A DNA stretch of 24,598 nucleotides from Eubacterium sp. UBA3782 (GTDB lineage: Bacteria > Bacillota > Clostridia > Lachnospirales > Lachnospiraceae). The DNA lies in contig DFFG01000051.1 in the NCBI GenBank assembly GCA_002368795.1, forward strand, positions 1-24,598. Direction: 5' to 3'. Numbering within the stretch: position 1 is the stretch's first letter; each line of letters opens with the position of its first letter. Position numbers and translations under genes: made by a program. Positions 15,724-23,700 of the stretch are shown piece by piece. Below the pieces are notes generated by a model. The model was not told the DNA's origin. It made no database searches and worked only from the letters and a program-made list of their open reading frames with translations.

Positions 15724-15752
15724 ATTATCCTCTCTTTTGTGTTTTCAGTCAA
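15724..15752 (-). promoter_or_regulatory. SigA-type promoter of the lacI-led uronate operon
   Basis: On the minus strand TTGACT (15747-15752) and GATAAT (15724-15729) are separated by exactly 17 bases. The start of transcription would fall near 15717, just ahead of the operator at 15697-15710, with about 80 bases of leader before the lacI-type ATG. Confidence 0.75.
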
Positions 15753-15840
15753 TAACGTATGTACTTTTCTCTGTTTCCCGCAGATTCGAATGTCTTTTTT
15801 TGTGCACAATATACAATGAATGAGAAATTAAGCATAAAAT

Positions 15841-15874
15841 AAAAAAGGGCCTGCCGCTCTTCACGGCAGGTCCT
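15841..15874 (-). terminator. Rho-independent terminator of EamA-type gene
   Basis: Arms 15847-15856 and 15864-15873 form a GC-rich stem with one G-T wobble and a 7-base loop. On the minus strand it is followed by TTTTTTATTTT. It sits about 60 bases after the EamA-type stop and isolates the uronate operon from that gene. Confidence 0.85.
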
Positions 15875-15930
15875 CTGCGTTATGATTTATAGTCCGAATG
15901 TCCAGGTCTTTCTCCGCCCTCTGCTGCGGC

Positions 15931-16830
15931 TCAGGCCGGATTTTCCTTTGCGGGTGAATTTCCGGTTTTCTTTGCCTCGTTAAACCGCATGCTGATGGCG
16001 ACGCCAGCCGTGATCACGATGCCGCCGATGACGGTCTGGATAGACGGGATCTCCCCCATAAACAGGAAGGCCAGGATCGCGGCAAACACCGGTCCCATCA
16101 TCTTGATTGTGGATACAAAGGATGCCCGCTCGTATTTCAGGCCCCAGTTGAACAGGCTGTGGCCGAGCAGGGAGACGCAGATGGTCATACCCACGGCAAG
16201 GAGGATGTTCCGCATCCCCAGACCGACGATCTGGGTCCGCTGCACGAGGGCCACGATGAGCATGGCCACCCCGGCAAAAAAGTAGGCGATCCAGGTAAAG
16301 ACGGTCGTTGACATGTTCTGCCGGCAGCGCTTGCCGATCAAGGTATAGCAGGCACAGCACACGGCACAGCCAAGAGCGACCAGATCTCCCTTAAAGCTGT
16401 TCTGTCCGGAATCGCCGAGCGCAATGATCACGATACCCACAAAGGCAATAAGGATACTGATAACCTGCCAGCGGGGCAGCTTCTGCTTCTGCCAGAGGAC
16501 CTCAAACAGGGCCACAAAGAAGACCTCCGTCTCGGTCAGGATCGCTGCCGAAGCCACGCTGGTCAGCTTGACGCTCTCAAAATACAGGATGACCTGGATG
16601 CCAAAAGCAAATCCCCCGATCACCGACAGCAGGATCTCATCTTTTTTCAGGCCGCGCACCTCATCCCGGTGAGCCGTCAGCGCCATCGGCGTGAGGATCA
16701 GTGTCGAGATGATCATCCGGTAAAGTGCCAGTACGGCTGATGTGGTCGTCGAAGCCCGCACAAAAATCGCCGATGAGGCCGCGCCGATCGAACCAATGAT
16801 GATTACCAGCTTTGTCAGCATACTGTTCAT
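15931..16830 (-). CDS. EamA-family (drug/metabolite) transporter
   Basis: A 299-residue membrane protein with about ten helices arranged as two EamA repeats, for example LVIIIGSIGAASSAIFVRAS at the start and YERASFVSTIKMMGPVFAAILAFLFMGE in the second repeat, a typical family signature. It probably exports or imports a small metabolite across the cytoplasmic membrane; the substrate cannot be told. The longer frame from 16875 is rejected in favour of ATG 16830, which has GGGAGGGGG (about 16836-16843) just upstream. It diverges from the pheA gene and ends in its own terminator. A weak promoter candidate is CACCAA/TTTTTA (16920-16948, minus strand, 17-base spacing). Confidence 0.88.
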   Translation of the reverse strand: MNSMLTKLVIIIGSIGAASSAIFVRASTTTSAVLALYRMIISTLILTPMALTAHRDEVRGLKKDEILLSVIGGFAFGIQVILYFESVKLTSVASAAILTETEVFFVALFEVLWQKQKLPRWQVISILIAFVGIVIIALGDSGQNSFKGDLVALGCAVCCACYTLIGKRCRQNMSTTVFTWIAYFFAGVAMLIVALVQRTQIVGLGMRNILLAVGMTICVSLLGHSLFNWGLKYERASFVSTIKMMGPVFAAILAFLFMGEIPSIQTVIGGIVITAGVAISMRFNEAKKTGNSPAKENPA

Positions 16831-16994
16831 AAAATCCCCCTCCCGGCCGGCTCTGTCCGAATTCTTCTCATGCACAGTCTGATTCGCCGTGTCTGTTCTA
16901 AAGACCGGTCCTGATCATTTTTTTACAGTTTTCTTCTATTTTCACCAAATCTATGATAAAACTTATTTTAGATAAAGAAAGGAATCCAGATCTG

Positions 16995-17993
16995 ATGAGC
17001 ACCGAGAGCAACACCGCAGCTGAAAACATCCGCACCCTGAACGATGAGATAACAGGCCTTCTTGAAAAAAAGATCCGCCTGATGCGCCCGGAGGCCGATC
17101 CGGAAGCCTTTGTCCGCTATAGCAAATCCTTCAAAGGTGTCCGCAGTCCTATCTCCCACCCCAGAGTCGTCTACCAGGGCGTTTCCGGGGCCTTCAGCGA
17201 GATGGCTTCCCTCGACTTTTTCGGGCGGGATGCCGCCATCACCGGTCTTCCGAACTTTGAGGAAAACTTTCTGGCCTTAAAGGAGGGCCGGGCAGACTAT
17301 GCTGTCCTTCCCATCGAGAATTCCACGACCGGGGCGATCCGGCAGGTCTACGACCTGCTCACCCAGTATGAGTGCTATATCGTCGGCGAGACCTCTGTCC
17401 GCGTCGTTCATAACCTGGCCGTACTTCCTGGAACCAGACTGGAGGATATCCATACGGTCTACTCCCATGAGCAGGCCTTGTTCCAGAGCGAGCCGTTTCT
17501 CTCCGGCCATCCGGACTGGAGCCGGATCGCCAAAGCGGACACTGCCGGCAGCGCCAAGATCGTCGCTGAGGGCGGAGATCCGCATATCGCGGCCATCTGC
17601 TCCGTACGTGCAGCAGAGCTTTACGGTCTGGAGATCCTCGTGCCGGCCGTCAACCGCTCCACCAGCAATACGACCCGCTTTGTCGTGATCTCTCCCGTTC
17701 CCGAGCTTCGTGAGGGACGAGATAAGATCTGCATCTCCCTGACCACAGCACATGAGTCCGGCTCCCTGCAGGAGGTCCTGACGATCTTCTCCGTGCATGG
17801 TCTGAACCTGGTCCGTCTGGAATCCAGACCCGTACCCGACCGAAACTGGGAATACATGTTTTTCATTGAGTTCACCGGTGACCTGACCGCTCCCGGCATG
17901 CGCGACGTTCTGCGGGATCTCACCGTACTGGCAGGGGACCTGCGTGTGTTCGGAAACTTCCGGGAAAACCTGGATACGCAGGTCTTCTCCTGA
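16995..17993 (+). CDS. pheA: Prephenate dehydratase with vestigial chorismate-mutase region
   Basis: A 332-residue enzyme that turns prephenate into phenylpyruvate for phenylalanine synthesis. The dehydratase domain (about 55-245) shows VVYQGVSGAFSEMAS, PIENSTTGAIRQVYDLL, VYSHEQALFQ, TAGSAKIVAEGG and the TRF motif in NTTRFVVI. A C-terminal ACT domain follows, with GSLQEVLTIFSVHGLNLVRLESRP, the phenylalanine-sensing signature. Only about 55 residues precede the dehydratase, against some 80-90 for a full AroQ mutase domain, and they keep little beyond a helix-like NIRTLNDEITGLLEKKI. An ATG at 16953 would add 14 residues but lacks a ribosome site and overlaps a possible -10 box; AAAGGA lies eleven bases before ATG 16995. 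The start is moderately certain. Confidence 0.92.
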   Translation: MSTESNTAAENIRTLNDEITGLLEKKIRLMRPEADPEAFVRYSKSFKGVRSPISHPRVVYQGVSGAFSEMASLDFFGRDAAITGLPNFEENFLALKEGRADYAVLPIENSTTGAIRQVYDLLTQYECYIVGETSVRVVHNLAVLPGTRLEDIHTVYSHEQALFQSEPFLSGHPDWSRIAKADTAGSAKIVAEGGDPHIAAICSVRAAELYGLEILVPAVNRSTSNTTRFVVISPVPELREGRDKICISLTTAHESGSLQEVLTIFSVHGLNLVRLESRPVPDRNWEYMFFIEFTGDLTAPGMRDVLRDLTVLAGDLRVFGNFRENLDTQVFS

Positions 17994-18030
17994 AAACCAC
18001 CGGCAAAGCGACACGTCCCCATACATCGTT

Positions 18031-18081
18031 AAAAAAGCGTCCTTTCCCTGGCCGTCCGCCAGCGGCAGGACGCTATTTTTT
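18031..18081. terminator. Bidirectional terminator between convergent genes
   Basis: AGCGTCCT (18036-18043) pairs with AGGACGCT (18067-18074), and inside it CTGGC (18048-18052) pairs with GCCAG (18058-18062). The plus strand continues ATTTTTT and the minus strand TTTTTT, so it can stop both pheA and the convergent membrane-protein gene. The right arm overlaps the stop codon of the latter. Confidence 0.85.
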
Positions 18082-18678
18082 GCCGTTCTTTTTCTCTTTG
18101 TCCGATCCGTATTTTACATACCGGGGCTTTGGCGCCTCCGCTTTCGAAGCATCTCCGCGTTTTTTCTCTTCTTCCGAAGCTTTCCTGCTGTTCTTTTCCG
18201 CTTCCTTTTGTTCTGCCTTCGCCTTCAGATCCGCGTTCCTTGCTGCGCGCCGGCTCTCCAGGGCTGCCTCCAGCTCCACTGCGATCTCCTTGCCCTCCGG
18301 AACAGCCGCCTGGGCATGCCGGATCAGCGATACATTCATCACACCGAAAGCGATGCACAGCAGCATCCCAAGCCATGCCGGCATGACCGGCACAGACAGG
18401 AAAAGAGTCGCAGCGATAACGGTAAAAATCAAAAACTGGGTGCATGCCGTCAGCACCGGGATCCGATAGCGAAATCTGCCATCCTGCTCCGCCTTCACAG
18501 CATTTCTCGTAACCAGCAGCTCCACAACAAGAACGATCATGATCACCGCATAGGAGATCCAGTAGATGACCGTGCTGCGCTTCTGCGCGTCTGTGATGGC
18601 AAACACGACAATGTTAAAAAGGATGGTCAGCAGGATCCAGGTAAAATAGTACAGCTTCATCTGCTTTTCTGTGTTCAT
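18073..18678 (-). CDS. Unrecognised membrane protein with charged C-terminal tail
   Basis: A 201-residue protein that I do not recognise. Residues about 8-130 contain four hydrophobic segments (starting FTWILLTILFNIVVFAI and VIYWISYAVIMIVLVVELLV), and residues about 130-201 form a strongly charged, Lys/Glu/Ala-rich tail that looks helical, possibly coiled coil, and cytoplasmic. The in-frame start at 18714 is rejected, because GGAGG (18685-18689) lies six bases before ATG 18678. It is divergent from the VanZ-type gene and convergent with pheA, sharing a terminator with it. Its role is unknown; the highly basic end could contact nucleic acid or membrane lipid. Confidence 0.75.
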   Translation of the reverse strand: MNTEKQMKLYYFTWILLTILFNIVVFAITDAQKRSTVIYWISYAVIMIVLVVELLVTRNAVKAEQDGRFRYRIPVLTACTQFLIFTVIAATLFLSVPVMPAWLGMLLCIAFGVMNVSLIRHAQAAVPEGKEIAVELEAALESRRAARNADLKAKAEQKEAEKNSRKASEEEKKRGDASKAEAPKPRYVKYGSDKEKKNGKK

Positions 18679-18763
18679 ACAAAACCTCCGGCAGCTCCCG
18701 GCCCAAAAACTCACTATGGCTAATGTACAACACTTCCATCGAAAAAAAAAGAAAAAAAAGCAA

Positions 18764-18800
18764 TTGTCCCTTTGACAACTGCAATCTTCTCCTGTATAAC
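18764..18800 (+). promoter_or_regulatory. SigA-type promoter of VanZ-family gene with overlapping inverted repeat
   Basis: TTGACA (18772-18777) and TATAAC (18795-18800) are separated by exactly 17 bases. TTGTC (18764-18768) and GACAA (18774-18778) form an inverted repeat over the -35 box, which could be a repressor site. Long A-runs lie just upstream (18742-18759), resembling an UP-element. Confidence 0.75.
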
Positions 18801-18860
18801 GGATGAATAAATATGGATGCTGTATGATTTATTTCTGATACTCACCACAGGGATGATACC

Positions 18861-19499
18861 ATGCCTACTGAAGAAATGATCTACAGAGGACTTTCCTCTG
18901 TGCTTTACCAAATGCAGGGACTGTTTACCGCAAACGATCTGATGATCATGCTGGTGGTCCTGTTTACCGTTACCTTTCTCCCTCTCGTGCTCTGCTTTTT
19001 CCGCAAAAGGGAATCGGTCCGCTTTGTATCCATGATCGTTTTCGTCATATATCTGCTCGGCAACCTGAGCCTGACGCTCCTGAACCGTGAGGCCGTCACA
19101 TGGAGCACCCTGGTCCTGAATCCGGGAAACGATCTGAAAAATGCCTTCTACCTTGATCTGGGCGTAGTCGGCCTCGTCCGGGAGCTGCTGGACCTGAATG
19201 TGCAGGGCGCTCTCTCCCAGGTCCACGTGGAAAGCTACTTCATGGCCCGGGAGGTCCTGCTGAACATCCTTCTCTACTTCCCGATGGGCTTTCTGCTCCC
19301 CTTCGTCTTCAAAAATCTGCGGGGGCACATCTTCTTTATCACGCTGATCGGCTTTCTGTGCTCTTTGGCAACAGAGCTGGCCCAGCTCTATTTCCATCTG
19401 GGAGTCTTCCAGGTGGACGACATCCTGCTCAACACCATCGGCACCCTCATCGGCGCCCTCGCCGGCGTGATCCTGACGGCGATATGGAAAATTAAGTAA
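18861..19499 (+). CDS. VanZ-family membrane protein
   Basis: A 212-residue membrane protein with about five helices. The VanZ-like core lies in the C-terminal half: EVLLNILLYFPMGFLLPFVF, then TELAQLYFHLGVFQVDDILLNTIGTLIGALAG, which contains the family's hallmark N-x-x-x-F-x-P-x-G and D-x-x-x-N-x-x-G patterns. VanZ of Tn1546 gives low-level teicoplanin resistance, but most family members are chromosomal with unknown function, and no van genes are nearby. A shortened AGGGAT precedes the ATG by about seven bases. It has its own strong promoter, and no operon partners are visible. A U-tract terminator in its direction was not found. Confidence 0.87.
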   Translation: MPTEEMIYRGLSSVLYQMQGLFTANDLMIMLVVLFTVTFLPLVLCFFRKRESVRFVSMIVFVIYLLGNLSLTLLNREAVTWSTLVLNPGNDLKNAFYLDLGVVGLVRELLDLNVQGALSQVHVESYFMAREVLLNILLYFPMGFLLPFVFKNLRGHIFFITLIGFLCSLATELAQLYFHLGVFQVDDILLNTIGTLIGALAGVILTAIWKIK

Positions 19500-19546
19500 G
19501 TGAGCTGTTTAGGCGCCAAGAATACTTTTGAACAAAATTCTTTTAG

Positions 19547-19576
19547 AAAAAAAAAGCCCGGTGCTTTGCACCGGGC
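19547..19576 (-). terminator. Terminator of small lipoprotein gene
   Basis: GCCCGGTGC (19556-19564) and GCACCGGGC (19568-19576) form a perfect 9-bp stem with a 3-base loop. On the minus strand nine T follow, ending transcripts from the lipoprotein gene. It has no U-tract on the plus strand. Confidence 0.9.
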
Positions 19577-19601
19577 CTAAATTGCTCTCTAAGAAAACTG
19601 A

Positions 19602-20069
19602 TTACTGAATCGGGTACCAGTTGTTCTCAGACTCAGCCTGCTTAACGATCAGCGGAGCATCGGTCTCCATGAAACCGGTCTTGTCGGAAAGAACGTTCAG
19701 ATCGCCGTCAAGCTCTATAGCCTGCTCGTCGCCGTAGAAGTTGCAGTGAACGTAGTAAGCGGACTTGTCAGCCTTACGGGAAACGGTAGCTACGAAGGTA
19801 GCGCCTGCATCCTCGATGGTGTACTCGGTCAGAGTGTACTCATCGTATCCAGCTTCCGGATCATACTCAGCCTCAAGATCGCCGAAATCCGGGGTAGCTG
19901 CCTCAGCTGCCTCAGCGGTCTCCTCGACTGCGGAAGAAGCTGCTGCTACGGAAGAAGCTGCTGCTGCGGAAGAAGCTGCTGCTGCGCCACTGTCAGAGCC
20001 GCCGCATCCGGCAACGATTCCGCTAACCATAACTGCGGAAAGAAGAACTGCAAGAATATTCTTTTTCAT
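19602..20069 (-). CDS. Small lipoprotein of unknown function
   Basis: A 155-residue exported lipoprotein. The signal peptide KKNILAVLLSAVMVSGIVAGC ends in a VAGC lipobox (Cys near residue 22). It is followed by an Ala/Ser tether with three repeats and then a domain of about 100 acidic residues (TPDFGDLEAEYDPEAGYDEYTLTEYTIED to the C-terminus) with no recognised family. The frame continues upstream to 20279, but ATG 20069 is chosen, because GGGAGG (20078-20083) is eight bases before it and a promoter lies between. It is transcribed from its own promoter, separate from the GH3 genes, with terminators on both sides. It may be a small surface sensor or binding protein; no function is assigned. 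Confidence 0.85.
   Translation of the reverse strand: MKKNILAVLLSAVMVSGIVAGCGGSDSGAAAASSAAAASSVAAASSAVEETAEAAEAATPDFGDLEAEYDPEAGYDEYTLTEYTIEDAGATFVATVSRKADKSAYYVHCNFYGDEQAIELDGDLNVLSDKTGFMETDAPLIVKQAESENNWYPIQ
19933..19986. repeat. Three 18-base tandem repeats in lipoprotein tether
   Basis: Units start at 19933, 19951 and 19969. The second and third are identical and the first differs by one base. Each encodes an Ala/Ser hexapeptide next to the lipobox, probably a flexible spacer with variable copy number. Confidence 0.85.
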
Positions 20070-20130
20070 GTTTTTATCCTCCCTTGATAAAACTAAATCG
20101 CCGCGTTCTCTAAAACGCTGACCATGTACT

Positions 20131-20159
20131 ATTATAACAGATAATGCAAGATGTGTAAT
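20131..20159 (-). promoter_or_regulatory. SigA-type promoter of small lipoprotein gene
   Basis: On the minus strand a perfect TATAAT (20131-20136) lies 17 bases after ATTACA (20154-20159), a fair -35 box. It sits between the upstream terminator and the ribosome site of ATG 20069, which supports that start. Confidence 0.65.
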
Positions 20160-20202
20160 GCCGTTTACGAACAAAAAATTGCAGTTTACGTCAAATTCGC
20201 AC

Positions 20203-20230
20203 AAAAGATCCCCCTCAGATGAGGGGGATC
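20203..20230 (-). terminator. Terminator after four-helix membrane protein
   Basis: GATCCCCCTC (20207-20216) and GAGGGGGATC (20221-20230) form a perfect 10-bp stem with a 4-base loop. On the minus strand TTTTG follows. It ends the GH3/membrane-protein transcript. Confidence 0.82.
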
Positions 20231-20290
20231 TCCGTAGATTCTGCCATGCCTGCCGCTGGAATGTAAGTCCGGCAGTCACTTCTTTATCGC

Positions 20291-20686
20291 TCAGACCTCC
20301 TTGGTCTGGGAGAGGAATGCCGAGATAAGGGCGACCAGAAGGGCCACACAGCAGACCACCTCAAAGATAATGAAGCTCATGATCGTGTCGATTCCGTCAA
20401 GGCCGGCAATAACATAGCCGATCTGGTTGACCATGAGAGCTGCGCCATAAACTGCTCCAAAAGCGATCAGCGGAGCGATGATGACCGGAAGGATGCCGGT
20501 GAAATCAGCGCTGTTTGTTACTTTGTGCAGAACGGTGAAGATAACAGCAACAACAGCTGCTCCGATCAGGAAGATATAGACATTCGTCTGCTTGTACATG
20601 ACCTGAGAATAAAGACCTGCTGCGACAACTGCGAGAACAGCAGCTACACAGGAAAAGTAAAAGCCTACTCCGGTAGTTTTCTTCAT
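20291..20686 (-). CDS. Small four-helix membrane protein, unknown function
   Basis: A 131-residue protein with four hydrophobic helices (roughly 8-28, 34-54, 66-88 and 102-124) and short loops; no family recognised. The start at 20686 is preferred over 20701, because GGAGG (20695-20699) lies eight bases before it. It follows the 1025-residue GH3 gene by only 14 bases and shares its transcript, so it probably works with that membrane-tethered enzyme, perhaps as an anchor partner or as part of its export or stability. This is inference from position only. Confidence 0.8.
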   Translation of the reverse strand: MKKTTGVGFYFSCVAAVLAVVAAGLYSQVMYKQTNVYIFLIGAAVVAVIFTVLHKVTNSADFTGILPVIIAPLIAFGAVYGAALMVNQIGYVIAGLDGIDTIMSFIIFEVVCCVALLVALISAFLSQTKEV

Positions 20687-20700
20687 ACTGTTCACCTCCA

Positions 20701-23700
20701 TTAGCCTTTCTTGTAATCACTATACTTCTTCAGGCCAAGAACCGCGAACAGGAGTGTCAGCAAAGCTGCAACTGCGATCGCTGCATAGATAGCCTTCTGG
20801 TACCAGGTGAGAACCTTGTGGATCTCAGTGGTCTGGCTAACGCCATTCATGGAATTGGACTTGGCCAGGTTGTACAGCCAGAACTTGAGGTTGTACTGCA
20901 TCATCTTCTGGAACTCGGTATCCTTCTCGATCTTACCCTTGCTGGCTGCCATGGTGCCGATCACAGAGGTATCGTATGCAGAAGAGGTCAGGCAGTTTCC
21001 GCCGCCGCCGATGGTGATATCACGCCAGTTCATGTAGTCTGCACCGTTGATCATATCGGTGTTGTACCAGCCGGTGTAGCCCCACTCGTTACGGGCGATG
21101 TTGATCAGAACCGGAGCGTATCCGCCGACATACTGAACGCCTGCGCGGTTGAAAGCGGTCATGATACCGGATGCATAGTTATTGCTCATGATCATCTGGA
21201 AGCAGCGAAGCTCGCCCTCACGTGCGCCCTGCTCGTTCATGAACGTGGAAACACCGGAACGGTTGGTCTCCTGATGGTTGAATGCGAAGTGCTTCGGCTC
21301 CATCATCAGGCCCTTGCTCTCGCCGCCCTGGCAGACAGCAGATCCGATATAGGAGGTCAGCACGCCATCCTCAGAATAATACTCATGGTTACGTGCGCAG
21401 TACGGAGTTCTGTGCATGTTGACGCCAGGCGCAAAGATCGAAGACTCATTTGCCCACAGAGCATCTTCGCCAAAGAGCTCGCCCTCCTGCTGTGCCAGAA
21501 CCTTGTTGAAGGTGGCTGCCACGATCGGATCGGTCGGGAAGGAGGTCATTGCGTAATTTGCACACTCGTCGCTTGCTGTGGTGTAGGTTGCCTCAGAAGC
21601 ACTGTCGGGGCTCCAGCGGACAGCATAGCCGGCTACCTGGTCAAAGGCAAAGCCCAGAGGCCCGTCGTTTGCATAGCATCTGGTCAGAAGGATGGAGTCG
21701 ATATTCTCAACATCATCGCCGCCCTTCTCGATGAACTGGATTGCCTCGTCAAGAGTGACCTGCTCAACCAGCTGCTGCCATACCGGATCATTGATATCCG
21801 GAACACTCTCATAGTTTCCATCTGCATCAACGGTCATCATCTCAAGGATGGTCAGACCGTTGTCAGCACCCCAGGTCACGCCCTCACCGTTCTCGGTGAA
21901 CTCATAGTTGGCATTTCTCAGACCGACCATCATCTCCTCGGTGGGGGTAATGGACTCAACCGGTGTCCATCCCTTGGTCCAGTCGCTTCTGGTGGTGTAC
22001 TCGACAGTGCCTTCGATGTAATGGTTCAGATCCATGGTATCCAGCTGATTCTGAACGTTCACGGAATAGGTCTCAATATCGGTGGCATCCAGTGTCCAGA
22101 CGACAGCATTGTCGGCTGCGATCACATCGGTATCAGCGATCTTGACAAGATTGTCCTCAGAACCGGTCTTCTTTGCCAGGACGTTGTTCAGAGCCTCGTG
22201 GGCGCCGTTGCCGATGGCAAAGTAATAGTCACCAGCCTCCAGGCTCCATGCGCCAGTGGTGCCGTCAGCCTTGACTGCTGTATTGTCATAGCTTGCGAAA
22301 TAAGCAGCGTCGAAAGGAACAGTCAGGGTCTGGGAAGCGCCCGGCTCAAGGATGTCTGTCTTCTCAAAGCCGACGAGCTGGATCGCAGATTTCTCCACGC
22401 CGCCCTCGGTGTAAGGAGCCTGTACATAGAGCTGTGCAACAGACTTGCCTGCAACATCGCCGGTGTTGGTAACGGTAACGGTAGCAGTGCTCTCGCCCCC
22501 GATCTGTACATCGACAGCATCCAGGGTCTGCTCAAAGGTGGTGTAGGACAGGCCATAACCGAAGGGATAGGAAACCTCGGAAGCATAGTCCCAAGCACCG
22601 CCGGAGGTGGAACCGGCATCAGAATCTGCATTGCCCTTGCCGAGGATAGCATCCTCATAACGGGTCTCATAATACTTGTAACCGGTGTAGATGCCCTCGC
22701 CCTCAACGATATACCAGTCAGCCTTGTTCTCCTGCGTAAGCGCGTCTGCAGCACCGCTCTTGGAGTTGTTGGTGTACATGTACACACCCCAGTTCACCAT
22801 AGCGGGTGAGGAAGTGGAGTTAACTGCATAAGTATCGGAGATGTGGCCGGAGGGATTTGCCTCGCCAGTCAGAACATCTGCAACGCCAAGAGCGCCGTTG
22901 ATGCCCGGATGGCCAACCCAGAGGATCGCGCCGATGCCGTCATCCTTCTTCAGATCATCGATCTCCATCGGGCAGGATGTGTTCAGCAGAACGATAACCT
23001 TTGTGCTGTGAGCCTTGGCCAGCTCGATCATATCCTTCTCGTTCTGGGACAGAGCCAGCGGACGCTCGAAGCTGTCGGCCTCGTTTGCGCTGGTCATGGT
23101 GACTTCATAGTCTGCCGCCTCGGAAGAGTCTCTGGACAGGATGACCACGCCGACGGTGTTGTCTGCGGTAGCCATAACAGCATCGCTGTACTCGCTGGCC
23201 GGGATCTCACCGACATTGTAGGCAGCCGGATTCTCAAAGGTCATGCCGAAGGACGGAGTCACGCCGTGGCCAGCCTTGCGGACATAGCCGGCAACCGCCT
23301 CGCTGGCGTAGAAGTCGATCATATCCGTGTTCAGGCTCAGGCCCTTCTCGGTAAATGCCTTCTCGAAATCGTAGCAGGGCTGTCCTTCATCCTTGTTGAA
23401 TGTAGCAGAGGATCCGATCATACCGCCCAGTGTGGGATAATGCGAATTCGCGCCCCAGAGGGTGATCTTGTCGGAAGCAGCGATCGGAAGCGCGCCGTTG
23501 TTCTTGAACAGAACACAGCCTTCCTCACTGATCTGCTCTGCCAGTGCATTCTTGGCCTCAATGATGTCCTTGATGCTGGCGTAGTCAGATTTGAAGTACG
23601 TGGTGTTCGGATTGTTCTCCGGATCAACATACTCTACATTGCTGGTGCCCAGACGGGTGTTCAGGAACGCAGCATTGGCGGTGGCAATGGAATTACCTCC

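Noticed and set aside
18861..19499. Glycopeptide resistance locus
   Set aside because: A lone VanZ-family gene without vanA/B, vanH, vanX or a VanRS pair is not evidence of resistance.
20070..20279. N-terminal extension of the small lipoprotein
   Set aside because: The extension crosses a promoter and a terminator and would bury the signal peptide; GGGAGG supports ATG 20069.
20818..22809. 663-residue open frame on the plus strand
   Set aside because: It is antisense to the clear GH3 gene and its length follows from GC-rich codon use. The protein has no family likeness and no ribosome site.
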